Shown: positions 16,179-24,676 of the stretch, one piece after another
Layout of the letters: every line of letters begins with the position of its first letter
Position numbering within the stretch: the first letter of the stretch is position 1
From: an uncultured Clostridia bacterium
GTDB lineage: Bacteria > Bacillota > Clostridia > Christensenellales > CAG-917
Direction: 5' to 3'
NCBI GenBank assembly: GCA_934277615.1
Contig: CAKQUV010000001.1
Span: 248,001-312,000, forward strand
Length of the DNA stretch: 64,000 nucleotides
Program-made: the position numbers and the translations under genes
The notes under the pieces: model-generated
Database searches by the model: none
What the model saw: only the letters and a program-made list of their open reading frames with translations
What the model was told of the DNA's origin: nothing

Positions 16179-17069
16179 TTATGCCTCTTGTGCGCATATC
16201 GCGCCTGCAATTGCGCCGTCTGCGCAAGCCGTAACTACTTGGCGCAGAGTCGTATCTCTCACGTCGCCAACCGCAAAAACGCCGTCTATATCAGTGCGCA
16301 TATTTTCGTCCGTGATTATATACCCGTCGCTTGTTTTTTGCACCCCTTCAAAGAGATTCGATTCGGGAATTTGTCCGATTGCCACAAACACGCCGTCAAC
16401 CGAAACGGTACTTAACGTATCGTTTTTGACATTTTTAAGCGTCATTTGTGTCAAATTATCATCGCCGTCAAGATTTTGAACAACGCTACTCCAAATCACT
16501 TCAACGTTGCTTTTTTCAAGCCTGTCGCAAAGGATTCTGTCCGCACGCAAAGCGTCTCTGCGATGCACGAGATACACCTTGCTCGCAAGTTTTTCAAGAT
16601 AGAGCGCGTCCTCTACCGCGGTATTTCCGCCGCCTATCACGGCAACCGTTTTGCCCTTGAAGAATGCGCCGTCGCAAGTCGCGCAATAACTCACGCCTTT
16701 ACCGAGGAAACGACTTTCGTTTTCAACGCCGAGTTTTCTCGGGCTTGCGCCCGTTGCGATGATAATGAATTTCGCGCTCAATTTGTTTCCGCTCTCGAGC
16801 GTGATTTTTTTGTTTTGCAAATCGCAAGCGGCTATTCTGTCAAGAGCAAAGTCCACGCCAAAGGACGTGCATTGCTCCATCATCGAGTAGCAGAGGTCAA
16901 ATCCGCCGACTGCTTTTATGCCGGGGTAGTTTTGGATTTCGTGAGCGGTTTGCGCTTGTCCGCCTATGCTTTTGCTTTCGACGATTACGGTTTTTAGACC
17001 GCCTCTTGCGGCATATATTCCTGCGCTTAGTCCTGCGGGGCCGCCGCCTATAATTATTACGTCATACAT
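16179..17069 (-). CDS. trxB: Thioredoxin reductase (first of two)
   Basis: This 296-residue NAD(P)H-dependent flavoprotein reduces thioredoxin-like proteins. An N-terminal FAD motif IIIGGGPAGLSAGIYAAR, the redox pair in CATCDGAFF and a second nucleotide motif VIGGGNTAVEDALYL are followed by the FAD-closing GVFAVGDVRD near the end. I chose the ATG at 17069, which has CGAGGTGAAACTT directly upstream; an earlier in-frame codon adds ten unconserved residues. It is monocistronic with a promoter at 17088-17116 and a terminator. A second, diverged copy lies at 59632-60552 next to nrdD, so this one is the likely housekeeping enzyme. Confidence 0.94.
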   Translation of the reverse strand: MYDVIIIGGGPAGLSAGIYAARGGLKTVIVESKSIGGQAQTAHEIQNYPGIKAVGGFDLCYSMMEQCTSFGVDFALDRIAACDLQNKKITLESGNKLSAKFIIIATGASPRKLGVENESRFLGKGVSYCATCDGAFFKGKTVAVIGGGNTAVEDALYLEKLASKVYLVHRRDALRADRILCDRLEKSNVEVIWSSVVQNLDGDDNLTQMTLKNVKNDTLSTVSVDGVFVAIGQIPESNLFEGVQKTSDGYIITDENMRTDIDGVFAVGDVRDTTLRQVVTACADGAIAGAICAQEA

Positions 17070-17087
17070 AAGTTTCACCTCGTTTGC

Positions 17088-17116
17088 ATTATAGTTCAAA
17101 GCGCCTAGATAGTCAA
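17088..17116 (-). promoter_or_regulatory. Promoter of trxB
   Basis: On the minus strand TTGACT (17116-17111), a 17-bp spacer and TATAAT (17093-17088) lie about 20 bp before the start codon. Confidence 0.8.
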
Positions 17117-17164
17117 CTTTCAGAGCATATATGCGCGCCCGCGCGCCAAAACGCGCAAAATTAC

Positions 17165-17193
17165 TTTACAAATACAAGTTTTGTTTATATAAT
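17165..17193 (+). promoter_or_regulatory. Promoter of asnS-asnA-aspS
   Basis: TTTACA (17165-17170), 17 bp, TATAAT (17188-17193). The leader is only about 18 nt, too short for a T-box or other tRNA-sensing leader. Confidence 0.8.
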
Positions 17194-17217
17194 TATTTAA
17201 CATAATGAGGTAATTGT

Positions 17218-18609
17218 ATGCAAAACATCGACATTTCACGCATTCTTACCGACGGTAAGCAATACGAAGGCAAACAAGTCAACGTCGCAGGTTGGGTACG
17301 CTCCGCTCGCGACAGCAAAACGATGGCGTTTTTGGCACTCAACGACGGCACGTCGCTCAAACATTTGCAAATCGTCATCGACAAGTCCGAGTTTGAGCCG
17401 ACCGCACTTGCGTCGGTCTTGAAAAACGGCGTATCCGTATCCGTTGACGGCATAGTCGTTCCCGCAATGAAAGAGGGCGAGTATGAACTCAATGCCAAAG
17501 AGATTACGCTTCTTGGCGATTGTCCGCAAGACTATCCGCTCCAAAAGAAGTATCATACAATGGAATTTTTGCGCACCATTCCGCACTTGCGCCCCCGTAC
17601 AAACACGATGAACGCAATGCTCCGCGTGCGCTCCAAACTCAGTTTCGCAATCCACCGTTTCTTCCAGGAGAACGGTTACACATACGTCCACACCCCGATT
17701 ATCACGGGCAGCGACTGTGAGGGCGCAGGCGAGATTTTCAGAGTTACCACTCAAAACTACAAGGACGCAATCCTTGCCAAAGACGAGGCGGAGTATATCG
17801 CCAACGATTTCTTCCGTCGCAAAGCGGGACTTACCGTCAGCGGACAGCTCGAAGGCGAAGTCGCGGCAATGGCAATGGGCAAGATTTACACGTTCGGTCC
17901 GACGTTCAGAGCAGAAAACAGCAACACGCCCAGACACGCTGCGGAATTTTGGCAATGCGAGCCGGAAGTGGCTTTTGCAAAACTTCCCGACATCATCGAC
18001 ATCGCAACCAAGATGATAAAATACATTATCAAAGCGGTGCTCGAAGAGTGCCCCGACGAGATAGCGTTCTTCGAAAAAGCGTTCGAACCCGGTCTGAAAG
18101 ACAAACTCCAACACGTTGTGGACAGCGACTTTGTTATTCTCGACTACTCCAAGGCAATCGATATCCTCAAAGAGAGCAAGGTGGAATTTGCGTATCCTGT
18201 GGAGTGGGGGCTCGACCTTCAAAGCGAACATGAGAGATACATCACGGAAAAGGTTTTCAACAAACCCGTGTTTGTCATCAACTATCCCAAGAAAATCAAG
18301 TCTTTCTATATGAAACAAAACGACGACGGTATCACCGTCGCCGCAACGGACTTGCTTGTGCCGGGCGTCGGTGAAATCATCGGCTGCAGCGAGCGCGAGG
18401 CGGACTATGACAAACTCAAACAAGCAATGGTCGAAAGAGGCATGAACCTTGACGATTACACGGGCTATATGGATTTGAGAAAATACGGCAGCGTGCCGCA
18501 CAGCGGTTTCGGTCTGGGGCTTGAGCGTATTTTGATGTACGTAACAGGCATCGGCAACATCCGCGACGTACAACTCTATTCGAGAACGGCAGGAGATTTG
18601 ATGGCGTAA
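17218..18609 (+). CDS. asnS: Asparaginyl-tRNA synthetase
   Basis: This 463-residue class II synthetase has an OB-fold anticodon-binding domain at the N-terminus (VNVAGWVRSARDSK) and a catalytic core with motif 2 (GPTFRAENSNTPRHAAEF) and motif 3 (GFGLGLERILMYVTG). The NTPRH and IRDVQLYSRT sequences are typical of AsnRS rather than AspRS. Start ATG at 17218 follows ATGAGGTAATTG. Its presence means Asn-tRNA is charged directly here. It is followed after 60 bp by asnA, which makes the asparagine, and then by aspS. Confidence 0.96.
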   Translation: MQNIDISRILTDGKQYEGKQVNVAGWVRSARDSKTMAFLALNDGTSLKHLQIVIDKSEFEPTALASVLKNGVSVSVDGIVVPAMKEGEYELNAKEITLLGDCPQDYPLQKKYHTMEFLRTIPHLRPRTNTMNAMLRVRSKLSFAIHRFFQENGYTYVHTPIITGSDCEGAGEIFRVTTQNYKDAILAKDEAEYIANDFFRRKAGLTVSGQLEGEVAAMAMGKIYTFGPTFRAENSNTPRHAAEFWQCEPEVAFAKLPDIIDIATKMIKYIIKAVLEECPDEIAFFEKAFEPGLKDKLQHVVDSDFVILDYSKAIDILKESKVEFAYPVEWGLDLQSEHERYITEKVFNKPVFVINYPKKIKSFYMKQNDDGITVAATDLLVPGVGEIIGCSEREADYDKLKQAMVERGMNLDDYTGYMDLRKYGSVPHSGFGLGLERILMYVTGIGNIRDVQLYSRTAGDLMA

Positions 18610-18669
18610 CGCCATAGGAAAATCGCAAAGGTAAGGGGGCTTTCGCAGCGGCGAAAGAGTGAGGTGAAA

Positions 18670-19680
18670 ATGTACAATCTCAAAATACCCAGCGACTACC
18701 GCCCAAAGCAGACCATCCGCGAGACGGAAAAGGCAATCAAGTACGTAAAAGACGCTTTTCAGCGCAACTTTATCAAAAACTTCGGTTTTGAGAGAGTGTC
18801 CGCGCCATTGTTCGTCAAGAGCAACACGGGCGTAAACGACGACCTCAACGGCGTTGAAAGAGCGGTGCGTTTCGACATCCTCGAACAGGACGGTGCGGAA
18901 GCGGAAATTGTCCACTCGCTTGCAAAATGGAAACGTATCGCCCTCAAAAGATACGGCTTTAGAAGCGGTGAGGGCATATATACGGATATGAACGCCATTC
19001 GTCGCGACGACAAGTGCGACAATCTCCACTCGATATACGTCGATCAATGGGATTGGGAAATGGTGATAAGCGAGCAACAGCGGTGCGTCGACTTTCTCAA
19101 AATGATAGTATCTCGCATTGTGGGCGCAATCGTCGATACGTCGGAAGAAACCAAAAAAGTGTTTCCGTGTATTGACCTGAATCTCAAACGCGAAGTAACT
19201 TTTATCACCGCGCAAGAGGCGCTTGACAGATATCCCGACCTCGACCCGCACGCAAGAGAAAGCGCGCTTACCAAGGAGTACGGAACGGTGTTTTTGATGA
19301 ACATCGGCGGATTGCTTTCAAACGGCACACGCCACGACGGAAGAGCGCCCGATTATGACGACTGGACGTTAAACGGCGATATCCTCTTCTATGACGAAGT
19401 GCTTGGCGAGAGTATAGAGATATCCTCTATGGGCATAAGGGTAGACGCGCAAAGCCTTGCAAAACAACTTGCCGAGGCAGGCGCGACAGACAGAATGAAC
19501 AATGCCTATCATAAGGATGTGGCAAGCGGCAATTTGCCTCTCACCATAGGCGGCGGAATAGGTCAATCGAGGCTTTGTATGTTGCTTTTGCAAAAGGCGC
19601 ATATAGGCGAAGTGCAATCCAGCCTCTGGCCGGACGAGATGCACGAAAAATGTGAAAAAGCAGGTATAAACTTGCTGTAA
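18670..19680 (+). CDS. asnA: Aspartate-ammonia ligase (AsnA type)
   Basis: This 336-residue ammonia-dependent asparagine synthetase turns aspartate, ATP and ammonia into asparagine. It is related to the catalytic core of class II synthetases. Family sequence is clear: LFVKSNTGVNDDLNGVERAV, the IYTDMNAIRRDD stretch, DQWDWE, and the end GGGIGQSRLCMLLLQKAHIGEVQ. I chose the ATG at 18670, just after GTGAGGTGAAA; a GTG six bases earlier is the alternative. Lying between asnS and aspS, it probably links asparagine supply to tRNA charging. The gap to aspS is 31 bp. Confidence 0.96.
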   Translation: MYNLKIPSDYRPKQTIRETEKAIKYVKDAFQRNFIKNFGFERVSAPLFVKSNTGVNDDLNGVERAVRFDILEQDGAEAEIVHSLAKWKRIALKRYGFRSGEGIYTDMNAIRRDDKCDNLHSIYVDQWDWEMVISEQQRCVDFLKMIVSRIVGAIVDTSEETKKVFPCIDLNLKREVTFITAQEALDRYPDLDPHARESALTKEYGTVFLMNIGGLLSNGTRHDGRAPDYDDWTLNGDILFYDEVLGESIEISSMGIRVDAQSLAKQLAEAGATDRMNNAYHKDVASGNLPLTIGGGIGQSRLCMLLLQKAHIGEVQSSLWPDEMHEKCEKAGINLL

Positions 19681-19711
19681 AAATACAAAATCTTATACTT
19701 AAAAGGTGTAT

Positions 19712-21463
19712 ATGGAACTCAGAACTCACAATTGTGGCGAATTGCGTCAATCAGACGAGGGCAAACACGTCAAGCTTTGCGGCTGGCTTTCCAGCGTCCG
19801 CGACCTTGGCTCGGTTATCTTTTTCGTATTGCGCGACTACTACGGATACACTCAAGCCGTGGTAAGCGACGAGGACAAAAAAGAGCAAATCCGCGCAATC
19901 CCTCGCGAAAGCACGATATCCGTTGAGGGCAAAGTCGTGCTCCGCAGCGCGCCGAACAAAGACATGCCTACGGGTATGATTGAAATCGAGCCCGAAAAAA
20001 TCGAACTTTTGGGCAAGTGCTACGAACTTCTTCCGTTTGAGATTGCCACAAGCACTCAATCGAGAGAGGACGTACGTCTCAAATATCGTTTCCTCGATTT
20101 GAGAAATCCCGACGTGAAAGCCAAGATCGTATTCCGCTCCAAAGTGGTAAGTTGGCTGCGCAACAAGATGACGTCTCTCGGATTTTTGGAAATCACGACG
20201 CCTATCTTGACGTCAAGTTCCCCCGAGGGCGCGCGCGACTATATCGTGCCGTCCAGACTTTATCCGGGACATTTTTACGCACTTCCGCAAGCGCCGCAAC
20301 AATACAAACAATTGCTTATGGCGTCGGGCTTTGACAAATACTTCCAAATCGCGCCTTGTTTCAGAGACGAGGACGCACGTGCGGACAGAAGCCCCGGCGA
20401 ATTCTATCAGCTCGACACAGAGATGTGCTTTGCGACGCAAGAGGACGTTTTCACGGTTATGGAAGAAGTGCTCAGCGGCGTATTCAAAGAGTTCTCTCCC
20501 GAGGGCTACAAGGTTGACCAAGGTCCTTTCCGCAGAATCACTTATCGCGACGCAATGAGAGATTACGGCTCGGACAAACCCGACCTCCGCAACCCCCTCA
20601 TTATCAAGGACGTTACTGACATTTTGAGCGAAAAAGCACCTTTCTTCGAGAAGGGCAAGACCATAAAGGCAATCGCCGTCAACGACTTCAAAGAGACGAG
20701 AAAGTGGATTGACGCACTTGTTGAGAAATCCAAACAAAACGGCGCAAGCAATATGTATTGGTTCAAACTCGACGAGAAGGGAGAACTTGCAGGCGGAATC
20801 GCAAAATTCCTTGCCGACAGCAAAGACGCGCTTGTCCAAAGACTTGACCTCAAAGCCGGCGGATTCGTCGCGATTTTGGCAGAAGAGAAGGGCGTTGAAA
20901 AGCAAGCGGGTTACGTACGCACGGAATTGGGTACAGGACTTGATTTACTTGAAAAGAACGCATTCCGTTTCTGCTGGATCGTCGATTTCCCGATGTACGA
21001 ATACGATGACGACGGTGTTCTCGGCTTCTGCCACAACCCGTTCTCCATGCCTCAAGGCGGCTTGGACGCACTCAACAATTTGGACCCGCTCGACATCGTC
21101 GCATATCAATACGACAGCGTTGTCAACGGCGTGGAATTGAGCTCGGGCGCAGTGAGAAACCACGAGCCTGCCATTATGGAAAGAGCGTTTGAAATCGTCG
21201 GCTACGGCAAAGACGTCATTGAGGAAAAATTCTCCGCGCTTTACAATGCGTTCAAGTTCGGCGCTCCGCCGCACGCAGGTATCGCGCCGGGCGTTGACCG
21301 TATTGTGATGTTGCTTGCCAACGAGCCGAGCATTAGAGAGATCATCACCTTCCCGATGGACAGAAACGCACGCGACGTGCTTATGGGCGCGCCGTCCACC
21401 GTTACCGAAAAGCAACTTAAAGAAGTGCATATCAAAATCGATATGCCCAAAGAGGAAAAATAA
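19712..21463 (+). CDS. aspS: Aspartyl-tRNA synthetase (bacterial type)
   Basis: This 583-residue class II enzyme is of the long bacterial type. It has an N-terminal OB domain (HVKLCGWLSSVRDLGSVIF), motif 2 (QIAPCFRDEDARADRSPGEF), an inserted GAD domain (about residues 290-420) and motif 3 (GIAPGVDRIVMLL). It charges tRNA-Asp; a separate AsnRS is encoded nearby, so misacylation of tRNA-Asn is not required. The ATG at 19712 has AAAAGGTG upstream; a GTG six bases earlier is possible. Last gene of the operon, followed by a lipoprotein gene 38 bp away. Confidence 0.96.
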   Translation: MELRTHNCGELRQSDEGKHVKLCGWLSSVRDLGSVIFFVLRDYYGYTQAVVSDEDKKEQIRAIPRESTISVEGKVVLRSAPNKDMPTGMIEIEPEKIELLGKCYELLPFEIATSTQSREDVRLKYRFLDLRNPDVKAKIVFRSKVVSWLRNKMTSLGFLEITTPILTSSSPEGARDYIVPSRLYPGHFYALPQAPQQYKQLLMASGFDKYFQIAPCFRDEDARADRSPGEFYQLDTEMCFATQEDVFTVMEEVLSGVFKEFSPEGYKVDQGPFRRITYRDAMRDYGSDKPDLRNPLIIKDVTDILSEKAPFFEKGKTIKAIAVNDFKETRKWIDALVEKSKQNGASNMYWFKLDEKGELAGGIAKFLADSKDALVQRLDLKAGGFVAILAEEKGVEKQAGYVRTELGTGLDLLEKNAFRFCWIVDFPMYEYDDDGVLGFCHNPFSMPQGGLDALNNLDPLDIVAYQYDSVVNGVELSSGAVRNHEPAIMERAFEIVGYGKDVIEEKFSALYNAFKFGAPPHAGIAPGVDRIVMLLANEPSIREIITFPMDRNARDVLMGAPSTVTEKQLKEVHIKIDMPKEEK

Positions 21464-21501
21464 GAAATATCAAAAGTGACATTGTCACCAGGAGAAATAT
21501 A

Positions 21502-22860
21502 ATGAAAAAGAAAATTTTGAGCGCAATTGCGGCAACGCTTATCCTTGCGGTATGCATCGTATGTCTCGTTGCTTGCAACCCGTACAAGATGGACGCCATT
21601 GGCGGCGGAGACGCATCCGCAAAAGTCGAGTCCAACGGCGGTTACGTCGTAAAACAAGGTAATTACGTGTACTTTATCAACGGCTACGTCGGCGCAGACG
21701 CAGACGCGGCATGGGGCGCAGCCACCAAACAAGGCATTGTCCGTGCAGAGTACAAGGACGGCAAAATCGACAACAGCACTTCCAAAGTGCTTGTTCCCAA
21801 GAGTGTTTACAACTCTTCCGCAAACGGCGGCATCGCTATTTTTGGCGAATGGGTTTACTATGCAACGCCCAACGTCGATAAAGACAAAAACGGCACCGCG
21901 TCCACAACCAATACCGACTTTATGCGCACCAAGATCGACGGCAGCGTAACTCAACTTATCGGCACCATCGGCACTCGTTCTTCCGAATATCTCTTCACGC
22001 CGACTCGCGTATATTACTACGAGAGCAGCAAAATCAGCTATATCGATTTCTCGGGCATGAAGACCAATAAGAACATCGACAATGGCAAGGGCGCGGTCAA
22101 AGGCGTGCTTGCAGAGAACGTAACCGGCGTCGCATGGAAGTATGATTGCAACGAGTTCTATTACACTCAAAACGCACCCACAGAGGAAAGTTATATGAAC
22201 TACAACAACCTCTGCGCGTCAACGCTCGCAGGTGAAACTCGCACTATCGCAACCAAAAACACTTTCACCGAGAACGTAACGGGCGATCCGCTCAACGTTT
22301 TCAAATTCACGCTCGTAACGATGTACGTTGAAAGCGACGGCAGCGCAACTCTTTACTACACCAAGGCGCACACCGTAAGCAGCAGCGAAACTGACGGTTT
22401 ATTCATGGCAAAAGCAAGCGACGTAAAGAGTAGTGAAAAACTCCTTAATACCGTTGCAAAAACCACTGTCTATCCTCTCGGATACGAAAACGGCGCACTT
22501 GCACACAACAGCGAAAGCGTGTATTGCTTGTACAACGGCACGGACGACGAACCCGTCCAAGTTACCACCACTTCTCAAACGGTTTGGTACGTCAAAGACG
22601 GCATTGTATACTTCACGGATTCTTCTTCCGCAGGCAAACTCTACGCAATCAAGAGCGCAAGCAACGTTAAGACCGTGATGGAAGAGGGCATCAAAACCGA
22701 CGGCCTCAAACTTGACTTTATCGGCAACGATTTCTTCTTCTTTGCAACCGATGACGACAACTATTTGCACACCATCGACATTACCACGTTCGATTCAACC
22801 GCGGAAGATGCGGAAAGCACCTACATCGGCGTCGGCAGACCCGAAAAAGAAGAGAAATAA
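21502..22860 (+). CDS. Secreted lipoprotein of unknown function
   Basis: This 452-residue protein begins with a lipoprotein signal peptide (MKKKILSAIAATLILAVC, lipobox LVAC, lipidated Cys near residue 25). The rest is hydrophilic, rich in Tyr, Ser, Thr and Asp. It contains spaced strands of the type GNYVYFINGY, EWVYYATP, DGIVYFTDSS and NDFFFFATDDDN, suggestive of a beta-propeller-like fold similar to DUF5050-type proteins; that is inference. The ATG at 21502 has CACCAGGAGAAAT upstream. It may be co-transcribed with aspS (38-bp gap, no terminator between). A clear terminator follows. I do not recognise a catalytic motif. Confidence 0.8.
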   Translation: MKKKILSAIAATLILAVCIVCLVACNPYKMDAIGGGDASAKVESNGGYVVKQGNYVYFINGYVGADADAAWGAATKQGIVRAEYKDGKIDNSTSKVLVPKSVYNSSANGGIAIFGEWVYYATPNVDKDKNGTASTTNTDFMRTKIDGSVTQLIGTIGTRSSEYLFTPTRVYYYESSKISYIDFSGMKTNKNIDNGKGAVKGVLAENVTGVAWKYDCNEFYYTQNAPTEESYMNYNNLCASTLAGETRTIATKNTFTENVTGDPLNVFKFTLVTMYVESDGSATLYYTKAHTVSSSETDGLFMAKASDVKSSEKLLNTVAKTTVYPLGYENGALAHNSESVYCLYNGTDDEPVQVTTTSQTVWYVKDGIVYFTDSSSAGKLYAIKSASNVKTVMEEGIKTDGLKLDFIGNDFFFFATDDDNYLHTIDITTFDSTAEDAESTYIGVGRPEKEEK

Positions 22861-22873
22861 AACACACGCAATA

Positions 22874-22912
22874 TCGGCAACGGCAATATCTCTATTGCCG
22901 TTGCTGTTTTGT
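22874..22912 (+). terminator. Terminator after the lipoprotein gene
   Basis: GCAACGGCAATA pairs with TATTGCCGTTGC over a TCTC loop (about 22877-22904), followed by TGTTTTGTCTTTTT. Confidence 0.85.
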
Positions 22913-22956
22913 CTTTTTAGAAAATTAATAATTATTAATTATTAATTAAAAATACT

Positions 22957-23682
22957 ATGACCAAAACTATCTTTATCACCGGCGGAAGTCGCGGTATAGG
23001 CGAAGCAATCGTGCGTATGAGCGCAGGCAAATACAACGTCGCTTTCACTTACAACCGCTCCAAAGACAAGGCATTAGCCCTCGAAAAATCGCTGAACGAC
23101 GAGTTCGGCGGCGTTTTTGCGCTCTATTGCGACGTTTCCGACGAGCAAAGCGTGCAAAATGCGGTAGATTCCGTCAAAAAACGCTTTGGAAAGATAGATA
23201 TCCTTGTCAACAATGCAGGCATTGCCAAAAGCGGACTTCTGATAGATTTTTCCCTTGACGAGTGGAAAAAACTCTTTGCCGTCAACGTCAACGGCACGTT
23301 CAACGCAACAAAAGCCGTGATTGCCGACATGATGTCGAGGGGCGACGGCGCAGTGGTCAACGTATCGTCTGTTTGGGGAGTGAAGGGCGCAAGTATGGAA
23401 GTTGCCTATTCCGCAACCAAAGCCGCGATTATCGGCTTTACCAAAGCTTTAGCCAAAGAAGTTGCCCCGTCCGGCGTAAGAGTCAATGCGGTTGCCCCCG
23501 GCGCAATCGACACGGATATGATGCACGTTTACACCTCATCCGAAATCGAGGATTTATGCCGTGATTCCATCCCCCTCGGCCGCCTCGGCACACCCGCCGA
23601 AGTCGCCTCCGCCGTCTTATTCCTTGCAGAAAATAAATATATTTCGGGGCAAGTATTAGGAGTAGATGGCTTACTTGGATAA
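22957..23682 (+). CDS. fabG: Short-chain dehydrogenase/reductase, FabG-like
   Basis: This 241-residue SDR protein has the nucleotide motif TGGSRGIGEA at residue 8, NNAG near residue 86, and the catalytic Ser-Tyr-Lys set in VVNVSSVWG and YSATKAA. The family member most likely is 3-oxoacyl-ACP reductase (FabG), which reduces beta-ketoacyl-ACP in fatty acid synthesis. No other fab gene is nearby, so a different ketone substrate is possible. The gene starts at an ATG at 22957 after an AT-only stretch (TTAATTATTAATTAAAAA) without a clear ribosome binding site. It ends before a cluster of A and B repeats. Confidence 0.87.
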   Translation: MTKTIFITGGSRGIGEAIVRMSAGKYNVAFTYNRSKDKALALEKSLNDEFGGVFALYCDVSDEQSVQNAVDSVKKRFGKIDILVNNAGIAKSGLLIDFSLDEWKKLFAVNVNGTFNATKAVIADMMSRGDGAVVNVSSVWGVKGASMEVAYSATKAAIIGFTKALAKEVAPSGVRVNAVAPGAIDTDMMHVYTSSEIEDLCRDSIPLGRLGTPAEVASAVLFLAENKYISGQVLGVDGLLG

Positions 23683-23689
23683 GCGCACT

Positions 23690-23870
23690 AAATCGCACTA
23701 AACAGCGACTGACATTGGACGCGATTGACGCGTAGCATAACAATCGCTATTCCGTCACTTCGTTCCTTACAGCGCCCCGAGTTTTGCAAATCACGTACGT
23801 CTTGTACGTTGGGTTTGCACTCCTCGGGGCGCTTTCACGTCATTCATCTGTTTATTGCAATTTATGATAA
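23690..23870 (+). repeat. Family A covarying hairpin repeat, copy A5 with insertion
   Basis: Outer arms AAACAG/CTGTTT, middle arms AGCGCCCCGAG/CTCGGGGCGCT, core CAAATCACGTAC / GTACGTTGGGTTTG. The GCGATTG (23721) ... CAATCGC (23741) module is inserted in the 5' arm. Located 8 bp after the fabG stop. Confidence 0.65.
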
Positions 23871-23877
23871 GCGCACC

Positions 23878-23936
23878 AAATTACTAAATTAGGGTTGCCC
23901 CTCGGACGGCTCTTTCTTGTTCTTCATCTGTTTGGA
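23878..23936 (+). repeat. Family A repeat, 3' half copy A6
   Basis: It holds only the right half: AAATTAGGGTTGCC, CTCGGACGGCTCT and TTCTTGTTCTTCATCTGTTT, near-identical to the right half of A1. Confidence 0.6.
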
Positions 23937-24084
23937 CACGCTTATCCTTTTTATAAAATATGGAGTAAGTTTACCTATAAACGCAATTTGCTTGTTTGAA
24001 AACGAAATATAAACCGCCGTCCGCGAATTTATCGAGCGGACTTATTAACGCACACTCATTCGTTGCCTACTTATACACGCAATT

Positions 24085-24470
24085 TGCTTATTCAAAGCGT
24101 ACTTATTAACGGTATGTGCTTATTTGTAGCTTCGAGTCGCAAGGCGACGAGCGGATAAGTGCCGAGCTCGATGGACAGTACAAGTGAGCCAACGAGTGTT
24201 GTTCTTTACGTTGGCGAACGAGTGACATAACGAGGGGACGATACCTATCTATGCGAGTGCCGTTGTCTCCCCCGCGAGCGACGGATAATATTGTAGAGAA
24301 TTGTCCCTATACGAGTGGTCGGGCGCGACGCGTTAAGCAACACATCCGGTGAATGTGTTGTAGCCAAAGCGAACGAGGCGGATTGCGGTGCGCAAACGCC
24401 GAAGTGGACATGCCGGCGTGTCCGGAAAAAGGGGGTAATTGCATTTAAGGAGTTACGATTATACCCATTC
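24085..24470 (+). repeat. Family B dispersed repeat, copy B4
   Basis: It contains GGTATGTGCTTATTTGTAGC, GTACAAGTGAGCCAACGAGT, a hairpin with GCCAACG/CGTTGGC, GAGTGACATAACGAGGGGAC, TTAAGCAACACATCCGGTGA with arms CAACACAT/ATGTGTTG, then GCGGATTGCGGTGCGCAAAC and GTGTCCGGAAAAAGGGGGT. No gene lies between 23683 and 24676. Confidence 0.72.
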
Positions 24471-24560
24471 GGCGCAAAGCCGATTGCGAAAACAAGTGCG
24501 TTAATAGACGTAAAATTACATTTTGCGTCATTACAGCAATGCCGTTTTTGCAATCGGGTG

Positions 24561-24589
24561 TTGACTATTACTCTATTTACGGTTATAAT
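24561..24589 (+). promoter_or_regulatory. Promoter of the 986-aa lipoprotein gene
   Basis: TTGACT (24561-24566), 17 bp, TATAAT (24584-24589); leader about 80 nt. Confidence 0.75.
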
Positions 24590-24676
24590 ACTATTATACA
24601 AATAGAACCTTATACGCGTACGCAATACGCGCGCGACGGGAAATATTTGAAAAAAGAGAATTTTCAGGAGGCAATT

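Noticed and set aside
17100..17217. T-box leader for asnS
   Set aside because: The leader from the mapped promoter is about 18 nt, and no specifier or T-box sequence (TGGNACCGCG-like) is present.
17236..19251. Long minus-strand frame opposite asnS and asnA
   Set aside because: It crosses two recognised genes and gives a His/Val/Asp-rich translation typical of the antisense of biased codons.
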